Assembly (NCBI RefSeq): GCF_013426205.1
Contig: NC_089423.1
Span: 1,116,001-1,180,000 of the forward strand
Source of the DNA: Metarhizium brunneum
Lineage: Eukaryota > Ascomycota > Sordariomycetes > Hypocreales > Clavicipitaceae
DNA length: 64,000 bases
Reading direction: 5' to 3'
The first letter of the stretch is position 1. Every line of letters begins with the position of its first letter. A program made the position numbers and the translations under genes. The notes beneath the pieces are model-generated. The model worked only from the letters and a program-made list of their open reading frames with translations. It ran no database searches and was not told the origin of the DNA. Positions 20,244 through 33,120 of the stretch are shown here, one piece after another.

Positions 20244-20981
20244 TCTGTGTCGCTTCAAGACGCTGGCTCGGGATGTATGCGTTTGCTTGAAAGTAATTGC
20301 TAACACGAAAAGGAGTTTGGAAGAGAGAGGGTATTTGGTGGAAATTGCAAACTTGGCAAGATGGGTGCAGTGAGGCAAAAAACTTATTTTGTTTCAATGC
20401 TGGTCCCTGACATGACTGGCAAAAGTTTGAGTGCGACCAGAGAGGCCTTGTGCCACTTTTTGTGGACAACCAGCGTCTAGTAATCCACACCAACGTTCTA
20501 TTGTAAAAATTCGCAGCATACGCCGTCTGGATTGTTTCAAACGCCTTGCTTCATTCTCTTTGCTTCCATTTAAGCCTAGTGTGCAATGTAGCACTTCGAA
20601 ACTTATTCAGCATAATGTTATGCGCTCCTTTCACCCCATCCGCTGCGGTGATAGTTTGCAGCCATGAGTCGCATTCCTCATTCCAACTCCATTCGTTAAT
20701 TTGAGCACAATGAAGGCGAGATACACAAAGAGGGAATCGTATAAGAGGCAGGTTGTCAATTGCAAGAATAGCTCGCCCCTCAGAAGCCTCAAGATTATAT
20801 GCACCAATATTGATTACAATTAGCAACCTGAATAGTAAATTTTGAGATATTCCCAGTAACATGATGTAGCCCACCAAGGCAAAGCCCCTACCCCAGAGAC
20901 AACAACGCCAGGTTCAGTTACACAAAGATATGCGGATGGAATACAAATACAAGTTCGGACGTGTTGCGATTGTGCGATGGA
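20244..20981. other. intergenic spacer
   Basis: Promoter side of the decarboxylase gene and 3' flank of the Zn2Cys6 regulator. No coding signal was found. Confidence 0.5.
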
Positions 20982-23448
20982 TCAGGTCATCATGTCGGAG
21001 AATGCAACCGTGAAAACGGCTTCCACATCAACTGCGATAATATGTTAGCTCACAGCGATGTCACAATTTTGCAAGCATCGTAGGTATGCTTACTCTTCAT
21101 TCCGCGAATAGCTTCCAGCACATTTGCAAATCCGTCCAAAGTTGCTATAACGTCCTGCAGAGCGTGGCGGAGTTCATCCACTCGGCGCTCGAAGCTCGTC
21201 GTCATCATGTCGCCAGACTCTTGTTGATGCCTCAAATACAGTCGATAGAACTGCATCATCATTACGTAGCTGGCATGCATTGCACAGCACAAGATTGTCG
21301 GGGTCATTCGAGCTGGGACAGTAGTAAGGGTCTTGTCAGGGTACGGTAGCTTCTTCAGTTGCCGAGATACTTCCAACGCCGATTCTACGCACACCTCCGC
21401 AGCCTCATCAAATGTGAAAGGCGATGACTCGGGCGGGTTGGTCTGTGGAATGACATTGTCCGTGTCGGGAACAAAGTCTGGAGAACTCAAGTCGCAATGG
21501 TTCATGCTAAATAAAGGAATATCGGAAAATGCGTGATATCTATGCAGTCGAATTCTAGCACTATGACAAGCTCATGTCAGTATCGGCTGAAGGCGCCGGG
21601 GTCTAGTCAAGTTGGATTATTTCCTCTCTTCCAACAGTCATACCTGGAACTCCTAATGGCTGCAATACTGCGCATCGTTTTGGAAACAAGCGGCTCGCTC
21701 GCTGGGTCGTCGTTGGTAGGGTACCCTTTGGATCCCGGGCCAGTCTTGGCACGTTCAATCAATTGTACGGCTCGGGCATCCAGTGCTGCTATTTTCTCAG
21801 ACTTTGAACGAAGTAAGTCTGGGTCGGGCTTTGCGCATGGCGGCACTCCGGCTGCTGCAAGCCGAACAGTCGCGAAAGACACCTGAAGAGACGCGATATA
21901 CAACGGCCAGACCTGCGAGATTATAGTTAGTGCCTACTAGAACATGACTATGTAGCAGTCAAGACTCACCTCGGGATCACCTTGTATGGTGGGATATGGA
22001 GTGGTGTAGAGACTATCATCCTCCATGATAACGGATGCCTATTGAGCGGTCATTTTAGCAAGTCGGGAAGCGGAAAATCGGGAGCAATCGAGGAACAGAG
22101 ACACGACTTACGCTCTGTCGAACAACGGAGCACAGTTGGGCTCGAAAATACTGTGCTATGTCAGTAAAAATGCCCACAATGAATCCTTGGATACAAAACC
22201 TACACTCATCCACCAGGCTCTCCTTTTGGCTTCAGAATATTCGTCCTCAAAACCGTCTAATTGATGGAGAGACATATTTCTTGCCATGATTAAGGCCTGA
22301 CTAGCTCTTGTAGTCATTTTAAGCATATTTCCTCTTTGAGTATGCTCATAGTTACTTAGCAGCAGTAGTGCAAGCAGTCCTTCAAGCATCACTGGAGTTC
22401 TAGGATGTAACGGAAAGCGAGGGATTGGTTGGCCTTTAAAAGGAATTGGACTTGGGTGGCCACCAGGAGTGTCGTCAATGAGTTCAGAGTCGGACTCGAC
22501 ACATTCCAAAGCCAATTGGGCCAGTTTATGAGCTATTGATCTTCTGAGAGGTTCCTCGGTTGACATGACGGGCGTAGGTTCCTGGTCCGGAAAGGGGATC
22601 AGAGCCAACATGGCTGATATAGCCAGGGCCAGCGGCGAAGTCAAACTCAGAGGAAAGCATCCCTCAAGACTCGTGATCCGTATCGGATTATCAGGGGTAA
22701 CAGGCCGAACGGGAGGCGGGAGGATTGGAAAGTACTGATGCAGGTAAATGTAGTAGGCATTCAATCTGTTCAGGGGTTAGCAAGGTTCTTTCCGGTGCGT
22801 TGGTGACAAGACGCAGCCAATGGTACACATACATAGCCTGCTCACTGTCATATATTCTGACAGCGTGTTGCACAAAGTCCTCAGCTCCAGATTCACTGGT
22901 TCCGAGACTGCCAGCACCATTCTGCAGATCCAACTCATCAAATGAGAGCAGCCTTAGTCCCGCGCCAGGTGAGGTGAGGTGATCAATCTCGCTCAGAGGA
23001 GGAGAAGGGAAAGCTGCAATTTGAGATTAGTTATAAACGCCCCGAGTATGGATGAGCTATCAGTCTTGATAAGCACTTACCGAGATCAGGTTGTTCATTG
23101 GAAGTAGGTTTCGCAGCCACATTTCTCTTCTTGCGTGAGCCTCCTCGGCGACTAGGCGTGTATGAGCATTCCCGGTTTCGAATTCGACACTAAAGCGTCC
23201 ACAAATTAGCGTCTTGAACAACGCAAACACTGAGGAATAGCCATGATGGCTTCGACGCACCCCGTGGCACGGCTGGTCCCCATCGCAGCGAATCCTCGAT
23301 ACGCGACTGTCATGTAATTGTTAGTACAAGGCTGATACAAGCCACCGGGCCTGACCTCAGTCTACAAAGAGAGAACGAACCAAGCCAGACATGCTAGTTT
23401 GACAGGTCCGCGACCTGCCTTCCGCTCCGGCTGACCCAACTTTGGCAT
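20982..23448 (-). CDS. Zn2Cys6 fungal-specific transcription factor, ten exons
   Basis: Ten exons (23448-23381, 23306-23261, 23189-23081, 23013-22833, 22765-22206, 22155-22112, 22038-21970, 21912-21644, 21560-21094, 21031-20982) join in phase to 620 aa. The zinc cluster is Cys20-x2-Cys23-x6-Cys30-x5-Cys36-x2-Cys39-x6-Cys46, followed by a basic linker (SRRGGSRKKR). The middle homology region is clear: NAYYIYLHQYFPILPPP, LALAISAMLALIP, SLHQLDGFEDEYSEAKRRAWW, LYTTPYPTIQGDPE, and ARIRLHRYHAFSDIPLF. It should bind DNA as a nuclear activator or repressor, typically at CGG-containing sites; targets are unknown. Two introns fall inside the zinc cluster. The ATG-proximal start (MPKLGQPERK) is directly upstream of the cluster. 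Exon 6, only 44 nt, is the least certain. Confidence 0.88.
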
Positions 23449-23863
23449 CGCAATGGTTTGAGGTATCCTATTGAATAATTCAGATCAATATCGATGGTGG
23501 TTTGTAGAAGTCTCAGTTCGTCGAATGAGTCGTCAGATATAGAGGCTTTGTCATGATTTAAGTTCAAACACCGCGGCATTTGGCCATCATGACCTGACTG
23601 GGCAAATGACGCATAAATGTGGGGCGGCCTCCGGCCAAAACGGGCACCGCTTGTCGGTCGCGCCTTCCGTCCATATGGCCTGACATCACAAACATTGTGA
23701 AAGCAGACGCCGAATCGTCTTACGATGCGACGACAATATTGATTATGCGGTTCTTTTTTTTTTCAAAGTGCTGGTTTCAATATATACCATGTTTTCATGA
23801 AAACGCTCATCACGTATTCCGATCTTCAATTCAGTCTATTCAAGTCTGGATAGAATTGCCACA
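23449..23863. promoter_or_regulatory. spacer between divergent regulator and pump relic
   Basis: A 415-bp spacer between the Zn2Cys6 gene (-) and the SSU1-like relic (+). It may have served as a shared promoter when the pump gene was intact. No specific site was identified. Confidence 0.3.
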
Positions 23864-24825
23864 ATGCCCGAGGCGCCTGCGTCACGAACCCCTTACCAAA
23901 GCTAGACTTGATCAGAGATTCACAGCCGGCCTCAGCTTTGGAACGAGAGAAGGAGGCGCAGACGATCGAGCCCCAACCTCAACTTCAAGCGTCAACGGCT
24001 GATCCACGGCTTTTGTCAAGGCTTCCACCCCATTGTAAGCTAACTCCTTCGGCGACTCATGGCACCAACCGTCACTAACAAGCGGAGGCTCAAAGATGGT
24101 TCACCAACAAGGGCACGGGCATCGTGTCCATTCTGCTCCACAGCCTCCCACTTGGCAACACGAATTTATACTGGATATCGCTCGTCATACTCGCGCTGAA
24201 TGTGTTGCCGTTTGTCTTGATTTCCATCATAACGATTGACGAGGACTGTGGGCAATTACATGATGCAACACCCAGTTGTGTCTCTATTTTTGGGTGCTAT
24301 ACCCGTGGAGTTGCTACAATTATTATAATGATTGTACTTGTTTGTGTACCAGCGTGGGGTAACTGGGCTCTCGAAATGGTATTTCGCCCACAAAGAAACC
24401 CCTTTCACCCACCACAATAAAGTTGGCCTCCTCGTACCGGGTTCTGTGTTGGATTGACACTGTTTTATCCGTCCTAGTATGCTATTTGGTGCCGTTCCTC
24501 AAGTAAGTTGGGCTTTTCAGCTACATCTTGGCTATTTGACACTTCTTTTTCCGTAAGCTAATACAACATGGCCAGCATGCATGTTCATGGCCAAACTACC
24601 CTCCATAACAGCAGTGTGGCGTCCGTCCGCCAGATGTGCAACAATAGCGCAAGCTTTCGCTGAATTGAATCAGAGGCACTGGCGAATTAACTTGTTATAT
24701 AGGCCACGTTGTGCATTGCGGCTTTGCTTTGGGTCCTGGTTGGCGTTCTTACCATCCACGGCTCCATGGACGGCCACATCTTCGTCGCGCCTAATCTCGA
24801 TAATGACAACAATAGCTGCCGCTGA
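23864..24825 (+). pseudogene. SSU1-type sulfite efflux pump relic (TDT family)
   Basis: Segments of a tellurite-resistance/dicarboxylate transporter protein appear in order on the plus strand: RWFTNKGTGIVSILLHSLPL (from about 24095) with LVILALNVLPFVLI, GVATIIIMIVLVCVPAWGNW, then after a 47-nt GTATTT...AAAG intron CWIDTVLSVLVCYLVPFL, then (after another intron-like gap) SITAVW, and finally the C-terminal ALLWVLVGVLTIHGSMDGHIFVAPNL in a different frame with a stop at 24825. Between SITAVW and the last helix some 150-200 residues of the usual membrane core are missing, and the 5' end has a stop soon after the ATG at 23864. SSU1 exports sulfite through the plasma membrane; this copy lacks most transmembrane helices and should be inactive. 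Confidence 0.75.
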
Positions 24826-25311
24826 AGAAACTCTCTTACAGTATAAGCATATATGTATGTATATGATTTGGAAATGACATCATTTCGGCCCCATAATGTC
24901 GACTCGTTGAATGCAACATCGAGCTTCACCTGATGCAATCGGCGTCTTGCTCGTACGGTTTCTTTGTATGAATTGGAGACCGAATCTTTCTGAAATAGGA
25001 CCGATATCGTACTGGGTGCATCGGAGTACCCAATAGATTATGGCACATAACAGGCCCATCTAGTGGTATACAGTGGCTCTACGATATGATCGATTCGTCG
25101 CTGCATCAAAATATAACGACGGACAATACATCAAGTTTAGCAATATATACTACTACCAATTCCCCTGTTCCAGATTACGGTTTATTATTTCGTGCTGGTT
25201 TTCTAGGGCACAGCAACAAGTTTTGGGTACGTGCTGCACATAATACAGTCATGAAGATGGGCCTATAATAATGTCATATTTTCAACAAGTGATGCATCAC
25301 AAGTACATTCC
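24826..25311. other. gene-free spacer
   Basis: Convergent 3' flanks of the pump relic and the DOMON-b561 gene. Nothing was recognised. Confidence 0.5.
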
Positions 25312-26674
25312 CTAAGGCTGTGTGGCCGCAGACACAGTTCTGTGCATTTTATTATCCCTGGGACTTCCCGCCGGCGCTGCTCTACGTCCCGTCCGCCACA
25401 CCTTGAGCAGGACACAAGCAATATACGCAGCGGCAACCACCGCAACCACGACGCAATACGCAACAATAAAGGCGTGGTTATCAGTAGTAAGACCAGCGAG
25501 CTGCAGTCCAAGACCGCCATTAATCATTCCCAGGATGATGAGCGAGCGGCCGTACCAGATGTGGAGGTAGCTGATGATGCCGCGCTGCTTGTGCCTGAGA
25601 TAGTGTCGGTGGTGGAGGTAACCCAGGAGGGGTTGTAGACTGACGAGGCAGACCAAGATGATGCCAAGCTGCGAATGGCACTGCCTAAAGAACTGTGACG
25701 CCGGCGTTAGCTCAGACGTATGAGGAGAAAACGAAAACTCGAGGATGCCTGGGGGGGAAAGCATACCAGGTCCGTCCGACGGGCGAGAGTGTATCCGACC
25801 CCAAAGCCCGCCCACATGGCCAAGAATACAACGAGCTGCCAGCCTGCATGGATGGCCCATCGGCCCACGAGCGACATCAACATCGCGCCGATGGGATACC
25901 CAAGCACGAAGACGACAGACATGATGATGCCGTGGGCATTCACGAGCGTCTGGATGGGGTCGGCTTGCACGACGACAACACCACCGCCAGGTGCTGGCCC
26001 TGCGCCAGAGCCAGATGTAGAATTCCCCGCGTCGTCGCCGCCGCCGACGTACGGATTCCGGTCCGACGAAATAGTCGCCTTTGCAAAGTCGACGGAAAAC
26101 AAGGCATGCCCGTCATGATAGCCGATCTGGGCGTCGAGGTCCCGCGAGCCCAACGAGCCGCCATGCTTCCACGCGCTGAGCCACGCATTCGACGAGCCCA
26201 ACATCAACTGGGAGCAGCTGCCGCACTTCACATTCGCAACCATCCGGCCGTCCGTCTCGCCCGACCCGGCAAGCAGCTCCACGCCCGCATTGGCCTCGTA
26301 CACGGGCATGACGTGGTTCAAGCCCCGTCTCGTGCTGAGCGTCACGTTGCCCGCGCCGTCAGCATACACGACAAACATGTCCGCGCCGCTCATGTGCTCG
26401 CCGATGCCCAGGCCAACCCACTCGTAGGACGTCGTCGCGCGGATCTGGATGTAGACGCTGCCGGAGCCAGAGGAGGCAGCGGCCTCGGGCACCCCCCATT
26501 GGAAGCATACTTGGCCAGGGACGGGGCAGTAGGATGTGGCTGCGGCGTAGGCCGCGCCGGCACCTTTTTCATTGTGCAGTCAGTACAAGTACATTTGACG
26601 GCTGGGAGAGAGAAGAAACCAGTAGAGGGCTTACGCAGTGCCGCGAGCCCGGCGACAAGGGCGGTGCCTCTCAT
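25312..26674 (-). CDS. DOMON-cytochrome b561 integral membrane protein
   Basis: Three exons (26674-26635, 26563-25767, 25692-25312) give 405 aa. A signal peptide starts MRGTALVAGLAAL and is split by the first intron. A cellobiose-dehydrogenase-type cytochrome (DOMON) domain follows: YCPVPGQVCFQWG, YEWVGLGIGEHMSGADMFVV and KCGSCSQL. A Ser/Gly linker leads to the b561 helices: NAHGIIMSVVFVLGYPIGAM, AIHAGWQLVVFLAMWAGFG, RQCHSQLGIILVCLV, SYLHIWYGRSLIILGMINGG and a last helix before a basic tail. The His residues in NAHG, AIHAG, QCHSQ and YLHIW fit b561 haem ligands. Family members move electrons across membranes, for example toward extracellular ferric iron or redox enzymes; the partner is unknown. 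The pump relic next to it gives no functional hint. Confidence 0.9.
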
Positions 26675-28879
26675 GATGTTCGTCTCGATGACGGTGCGCT
26701 CTCGCAGACAGACCACTTCTTTCTTTGCGGATTCGTCGCGATCAGAAAGAGCAGAGGAGCAAGCAGGTTGTCACGGCGGTGGCACAGCCGCAAAAGTCAG
26801 AGTCCTTGGGCGGCCATAAATATCTCGGTCTTGCGACACTCATCCTTCAGCCGCGGCGCAAAGGAAAACACAGCAGACTCTCGTAATTAATGAATCATCA
26901 TTTCTCGATTGGCCACCCGTTTCCGTTAATAGCATACTTGCAATACGGCAATTGGTGTTCCGGCTTGGCCCCCCATGATAGCTGTGCAGCCCTGGGTGGT
27001 GTTTGCCGGCCAGCAGGATCGTAACTATTGGGCCATTGCTCGTGCGTCTCCCGCGACGCTCTAGACTCGGCATTCAGTATTGACCCGCGTTTGGCTGGAT
27101 TGGCTGAGATCAACAGGCTGGGTTCCTCCGTGCCGGAGCAGCGTGTTCCCGGGGCGCTGGGTTCTGGTCGCCGTGGCGCAGCGAACGTACGGTATTGGGC
27201 TAAATCAGCCACAGGAATATGGAATAGCGCGCGTGTAGACGGGAGGGCTAGCGTAGGTGGTGGTTGTTCAGAGCTGGGTGTGTTGGGAGGTTTGTGTTGT
27301 ACCGGCCGGTGGTTTGCGCCGGCTTGGGCAAACAAAGTCTGTCAGAATCGACGACGCAACGGGCGCTCCCTGCGCTCGCGGCATGGCTCCTGAACCCCAT
27401 GACAAGCGGATTTCTTGAGCCCAATCATGTCCGGTCCATTGTCAGCAGCCGGCTCAATCGACGGCTTGGGTTGTTCCTGGCATCGATCGCTGGACAACTC
27501 AATGCCAGAAACCCGTCCTTGACTAATACAGCACGGGGTAAGAATCGATGCAACGCAAACTCCAAGACCACAGCTCGTTTCTCTTGTTCTAAATGAGCTG
27601 TCAGCCGGCTAGATGACATGAGCCTCGTAGATGAAGCCACAAGCTACCCCTACATATGATGGAGATAAACATGGAGGCAACACTCAACAAGAAACAGTCA
27701 ATGATAAAGGAATAGTGTTTTTTTACAAAGTCTCCCCTTGTCCCCTGTTTTTGTTTCAACATGGCCAAAATCAGCACAACTACACCACATCTAGAACGCC
27801 TCAAGTAAGTACCGAGGGAAAGCATGCCCTCTCTGCCACAACTAAGATAAATGCAGTTCTCTCTAGCCTCTTTCCTCCTCACACTGAAATACTCTCTTGG
27901 TGAGAACTGACAGGATGGGATCAGCAAAGAGACTGTGTCATTTAGACGCATCACATCGTCAAAGGGTGCATCCGCTTACAACAGCGAGTCGTACAGATGG
28001 CCATCAACTTTGTTTACTTTCAACGAGGATATGGCCCAAAGTCAAACCATGGTAACAAAAGAGAAAAGAAAAATAAATAACCTTCACTTCCTTTAGCCCA
28101 GAGTATCTCAACGAACATGTTTCTTTTCCGGGAGCACATTACGGCAGCATTTCTCCAAGACACACAAGTCCAACCCTGTTCCGTGGCCCCGGGATTAGAC
28201 CCCCAGCCGTTGGGGGGAAGCAGAGGCAACGACAACGTAAAGGCAAAAAAGGTTTGCTGCATCAAGTACGGGGTAGTATGTAGTAGTAGTAGTACTACGT
28301 ACGTAAATTTATCTCCAAGACACGGCACAGAACCGCTTGCCGTCTTTCTTGATCCCCATCTCCCCCAATGTCTCATCCAGCCACACAGCCATCGCGGCAT
28401 TCCTCACGTACCGCCTGCATGATATCGCTTGCCTGGAACTGGATTTCTTGCTGCCTACTCCGTACACTCAACACCAGTCTCACCTGGGTGCTCTGTCAAC
28501 CTGTCTGAGAAAACATGCACTCCCATTGCTCGACATCGTATGGGCTCCGAGGCAACACATCAATGCAACCATTCTGAGTTTTCTGCTGAGACAAGTATTC
28601 CTGATTTGTCTTCTGCAGCCTTGTTCATTCATTGGGGTTGTGTGCTGCGATGATGGCCGCAAGACATGGCCATCTCCAAGGGTCACAAGTACCATGGTGG
28701 CCATCATTTCTTCCGGAAATATCTGGCCCTGGGAAATCGCAAGATCCAGTCGCTGCGTCGGTACTTTCAGGGCCGCAGGGTTTGCAGATGCCAACCGACA
28801 AATTAGCAAAGAGCCCGTCTTTCGTGGGGCAGTTGACCGTTGCCATGCACGGCTTGATTCACATATTAAACTCGGGGCT
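26675..28879. other. 2.2 kb gene-free stretch
   Basis: Many short frames occur on both strands with no recognisable domain. The TACTCCGTA motif is at 28456. The part 27640-28100 is AT-richer. The part after 28480 may contain the untranslated 3' end of the F-box gene. Confidence 0.45.
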
Positions 28880-31305
28880 TCATCTCCAGTACTGCGATGA
28901 CTGCGCCAGAGGCAGGGTAGCTTCAGTTGAGACTTCTAACCGTCCAGTCCAAAAAAAGTGTGTTTCTCCCAGTGAAACATGACGGCCAGCCATTTGCGCC
29001 AGCTCCTTATGCTGCATGTAGTTGGCTCGTCCATTCAAACGATATGTCTTGAGTTCATCGAGGACATCACTCATTCCAGCAAGTTCACTGCGTGTTGGGG
29101 GCCGCAGGTCTGAGGGCATCACCGCGGCACTCCACGCGACATGAAAGATGAACGATCTGGATGGCGCCCCGGCTAAAATCTGAGCTGGACTTGCAGGCCC
29201 AACGCCATCTCTTACATGACGTTCAAGAACCAGGCGTCGGTAGTCTTTCAGTACTTCTGGCGCATCAGGGTCATTTGGGCCTGCCCATACGGGAATGGAA
29301 AACCTATCGCCGCTCCAGTCGGCATCATATGTGACAAACTCTGGGTTGTCTCGGTCCGATCCAGACGCCTGGTTATCAACTGCTGCAGGACTGTGTACAG
29401 CCACCCTTTTGGAATGCAGCATTTGTCTAGCGCGAGATCTCGACCAGCTCTCCATCCGTTCATCTTCAAAAAAACTAAAGACCTTTTCCCCACTGTTCAT
29501 CAATTCCTCTGGGTCAAGATCTTCTGACGTCGAAAAGCCTTCTTCCATAGAATCAGGTTCGAATTCTAGCCTCAAATGTCTCAGACCCTGTAAGACGCCG
29601 GGGCTGCGCCGCGTCGATGCGCTTAACAACGCCTCTTGGATCCCGCGCTCTTGGATGGCCAGTAGTTTGAGGAATTGAAGCAGTCGCGAGATCAACGGCC
29701 CGGATGATCGACGGGGAAGACAAGTCAAGGTTAGAGAGAGCAGGCGTGGATTCATATCCGGTGTGAATGTTTGGGGATAGGCCCTCTCTACACGTCGTAG
29801 AATGGCCGTTTCGGACAGAAATAATCGTGCCAAGGACGACAATCCCACCATTTGCAAACTCGGTATATTCGTTACGAGAGAGTGGTGAATTCTGAGCACA
29901 CGTAGGTTGGACGAAAATACGGGCCTGAACAAATGTGCTGCGCCCAAAATACCGTCCAGGTTAGACTTAGGTGGCCAAGCCTTGCGGTAAGTCCCAACGT
30001 TGGGGAGCAAAGGCATGGCATCGCAAGTCAGGTCTTCTATACAACCATTGGATATACGCAGCAGTTTTTGTATGCCATGGGCGGAAAGGCGGTTATATGA
30101 TAGACGAAGATGAGTGATGCCTGTGGAAAATAGATAGTCGTCAGTTCCTAGACGGCTTTGGTGTTCTTCCGACATTGCTTCTTTCACAGCATCGGCACTA
30201 TCTCTTCGCACCGCTTGGTTTCCATCCAACCTATGAACTTGATATTCCTGCGGCGCCATGTTAGCATGACTAGTATAAGCCGGGGCGTCGACAAAGTATC
30301 GTTCTGGGTGACAAAAAGATCCACTAAGATCAGACTCTTGTATGCAGAGAAAGTGCCCGTAGTCAGCTGTTCCCCAAGACTGTGTAACTATTTTCCCTTC
30401 AACTTGGAAATGGTCACTGGTACGCAACTGTGAAGCAGGCAAACCCCAATCTTTGAAAATCTGGACCGCATCGTCTGAAATCTTGTTACTGCCCACATCT
30501 AAGCTCCAAAGCTGAGGTCCAAATCGCCTCATTAGGAAACACAACGCCGAGTCGTCCAGTTCTCTTCCTCTCACTTTCAGTATTCGCAAAGCCGGCAATA
30601 AATCCGACTGGAGCAGCGAAATGAGCGAACCCGGAAGATTGGACATGTCCAAATATATCAGCTTTTGGAGATGTGGGGTGTTGAAGAACACGTTGGGGAG
30701 TTGACAGGAGCAGTCTTTAATGGAGAGAATACGAAGATTATTCAGACCAAGAGCTGCCAAAGATTGGGTTCCTAACAAGACTGCGTGGTCGATATCAGCA
30801 TGACCGTCAAGAAGAATGGTGTTCACATGTGGCAGCAGTGTTAACGCCCGCTGCAAACTGCTTGTTAACCTTCTTTCATTTTGGTCTGATGAGAAGTCGA
30901 AGGCGTCCTTGGCAAAATGTCTTGCGTCTAGAGCTTGAACAAGGTCTCGAGTTGCACGCCCAACCCGATCAAGCTTATTGAATACAAAGTCAAACCACCA
31001 AGTTAAATCTAGAGTTGAGCAACCGCGTGGTCAACACTGAGTTCCACCAGGGCGCTGAGGAAAGAACATTTTCCTTGCCTGTAGCTATAGTGGCTGGGAT
31101 ATTCTACACACTCACCATCTCCCGGATCAAGACCAATGCGTCTGACCGAGCACAAGAGGTCGTTCCACAATCGCGGAGCAAAGATTTGTCGAAATCGACG
31201 ACTGACCAGACACAAGGAGCGGTAGTCATCAAAGTCGCAGAATGGAGCAACCAGAAGGAGCCAATCTGTTCCGGCGGTAGCTTCTTGATATGACGGTAAT
31301 GACAT
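28880..31305 (-). CDS. F-box-like protein with leucine-rich repeats
   Basis: Two exons (31305-31116 and 31008-28880) joined over a 107-nt intron (GTGAGT...CTCTAG) give 772 aa. The N-terminus (MSLPSYQEATAGTDWLLLVA, then DYRSLCLVSRRFRQIFAPRLW) is the degenerate F-box-like start of a fungal family. Leucine-rich repeat-like segments follow: LNNLRILSIKDCSCQLP, LQKLIYLDMSNLPG, LPALRILKVRGRELDD, LWSLDVGSNKISDDA and ITHLRLSYNRLSAHGIQKLL. The C-terminal half is acidic and less regular and ends near VMPSDLRPP and RLNGRANYMQHKEL. F-box/LRR proteins usually bind Skp1 and present substrates to an SCF ubiquitin ligase; that role here is inferred from family, and the substrate is unknown. An earlier in-frame Met (31383) exists, but Met at 31305 fits the family start. 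Confidence 0.8.
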
Positions 31306-33081
31306 GCCCACACGCCCACAACGTATCAACAATACTTTATGCACCAAGTCCGGTGGTAGGGGCAGGGCGTGCTGGTGAGTCAACGCCCTTCGACAACCGT
31401 TTTAGACGGTTTCGCGGTCGTAGGTACTATCGACCGTATTGGAAAGGGCCGGTAGACGGTCTTGGATCAAACGCCAAGTCCTCGCGTCGGACAGAAATCC
31501 AACGTCGCGCTCGGCACAGCCTGTGTTTGAACAGAGCGAATACCGCAAAACTCATCCCTCCGTCAGCTCCTGTGGCCATTCGCCATCCGCCAATAGGTAG
31601 CCGCAGCAAACACAAACAAATGCAAATGATAAGACTGCAAATGCGTAAAAGGAAGAACTGGCCTTAGCAGAGGCGCATGGCTCTGTGCGGCGTGGGATGA
31701 CCCTGTTGAGAGACACGTTAACTTGCTGATATGGCCGGTTGACATTTGAGCGAGGGCGACGACGAGGGGCATCGACAGACAAGCTCGGGGCGTGGCATAA
31801 AGGCATCCATCTGGTACGTATCCCGGCGCTACGTCACTTCGGACACAGTCCTGGTTTGTGCACCCGGTTTATGCAAAAGCGGAGCATGAAAGTGGGTCTA
31901 CGCAATGTAATCCAAATCGACATTTTAGGCACCTACTTAAGCACCTGGCCAGAGGAAGCTTTGGACGTTTTCACCGCGCCTCTCAATACTTCAAGGCCAT
32001 AGAGAAGTAGCAAGGCTTGTTGGTTCTTTCATGCTACTCCATACATGAGTAGTTTGCGTAGGACGCTTTACAATGATTATTGAGCTCCACACCTAGTAAT
32101 TTTAGATGCGCATGAAGTGTACAATTTTGTACTAGCAATGCACCTAGAATCGCGCAACAGGTTGACACCTGACGGCAAGTGGAACGCACTCTGCGGCCAC
32201 CGCCGCCAGTCACAGAGCTAATAATAAGAGGCAAGCGCGAGCGTCTCAAGTCTGGTGCCCAAGTGGGCTGAGGTGTCTTGCCTGCAAGAGTTGCATCAGC
32301 TTATGCACCAGCCAGGCCCCTTCGACAGGGCTTGTGGCCACTTGCTCAGAGCAGCTAGAATGCAGGCGACTTTTCTCGGTGCCATGTATTTTTACAACTT
32401 TGAGCGTCGCTGCAGGACAAAAGAAAAGACGGTGCTCCATGAGTCCATGCCATACCGGACTCAGATGAGCACCACACGCTGCGAACCACTGATCGACCGA
32501 TCTATCACCCATGTCCCAGGCAAATATCTAATCCACATGCTTTTGCTTTTCCACCAGACTCTATCGAATTTTGTCGATCCACAAGTTAGGCACACGGACA
32601 AGACCCGACTACAGGAGCAAAATTCCATGTCGGAACATGGGAATTCGTCCCCATGGACTTCTGCAGGTATGGGGAATTGTCAGGTTCTTGGCCAAGCGCG
32701 AAGCTAAACTATGATCAACAATAAATGATCTGACGATGTACCCGGCTCAGCTGAGGCACTCACGCCCTGAGCCATGGCCGCCCTCCGTCACCACCGGAAA
32801 TATGACAGGTCCGATTTGAAGCTATGGCCAGCATCTTCTGCATCCGATAGCGAATTCCCGAGGCTGCCGCAGACCACTTATCAAGTCTGATAGATCCCAC
32901 GCCTAAGTGGATCGGCCGATGAATGCTTTTGATTGTGACTCGAGATGGCAGCGGACGATTAGCCCAGCCCCAGTTCGCCTGATGGCTTGGACTCGGGCGT
33001 ACCTGAATGCCTAGCCAACTCGAGATGAGAAACATATTGACAAATTTTGACCCCGTTCGGGAATGACGAGCACCCACAAGT

Positions 33082-33120
33082 GCCCTCGCAAACGCGCCCT
33101 CGCAAACGCGCCCTCGCAAA
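33082..33120 (+). repeat. 14-bp tandem repeat, 2.8 copies
   Basis: GCCCTCGCAAACGC is repeated exactly at 33082-33095 and 33096-33109, followed by GCCCTCGCAAA at 33110-33120. Non-coding as far as can be seen. Confidence 0.8.

Noticed and set aside
19434..20303. 289-codon plus-strand frame across the decarboxylase locus
   Set aside because: Antisense shadow caused by the GC-rich third positions of the orotidine-5'-phosphate decarboxylase gene.
25695..26819. 374-codon plus-strand frame, rich in Arg and Ala
   Set aside because: Antisense shadow of the DOMON-b561 gene, which has clear domains and splice sites.
26898..27335. 145-codon minus-strand Pro/Ala-rich frame
   Set aside because: No recognisable feature and competing frames on both strands; not supported as a gene.
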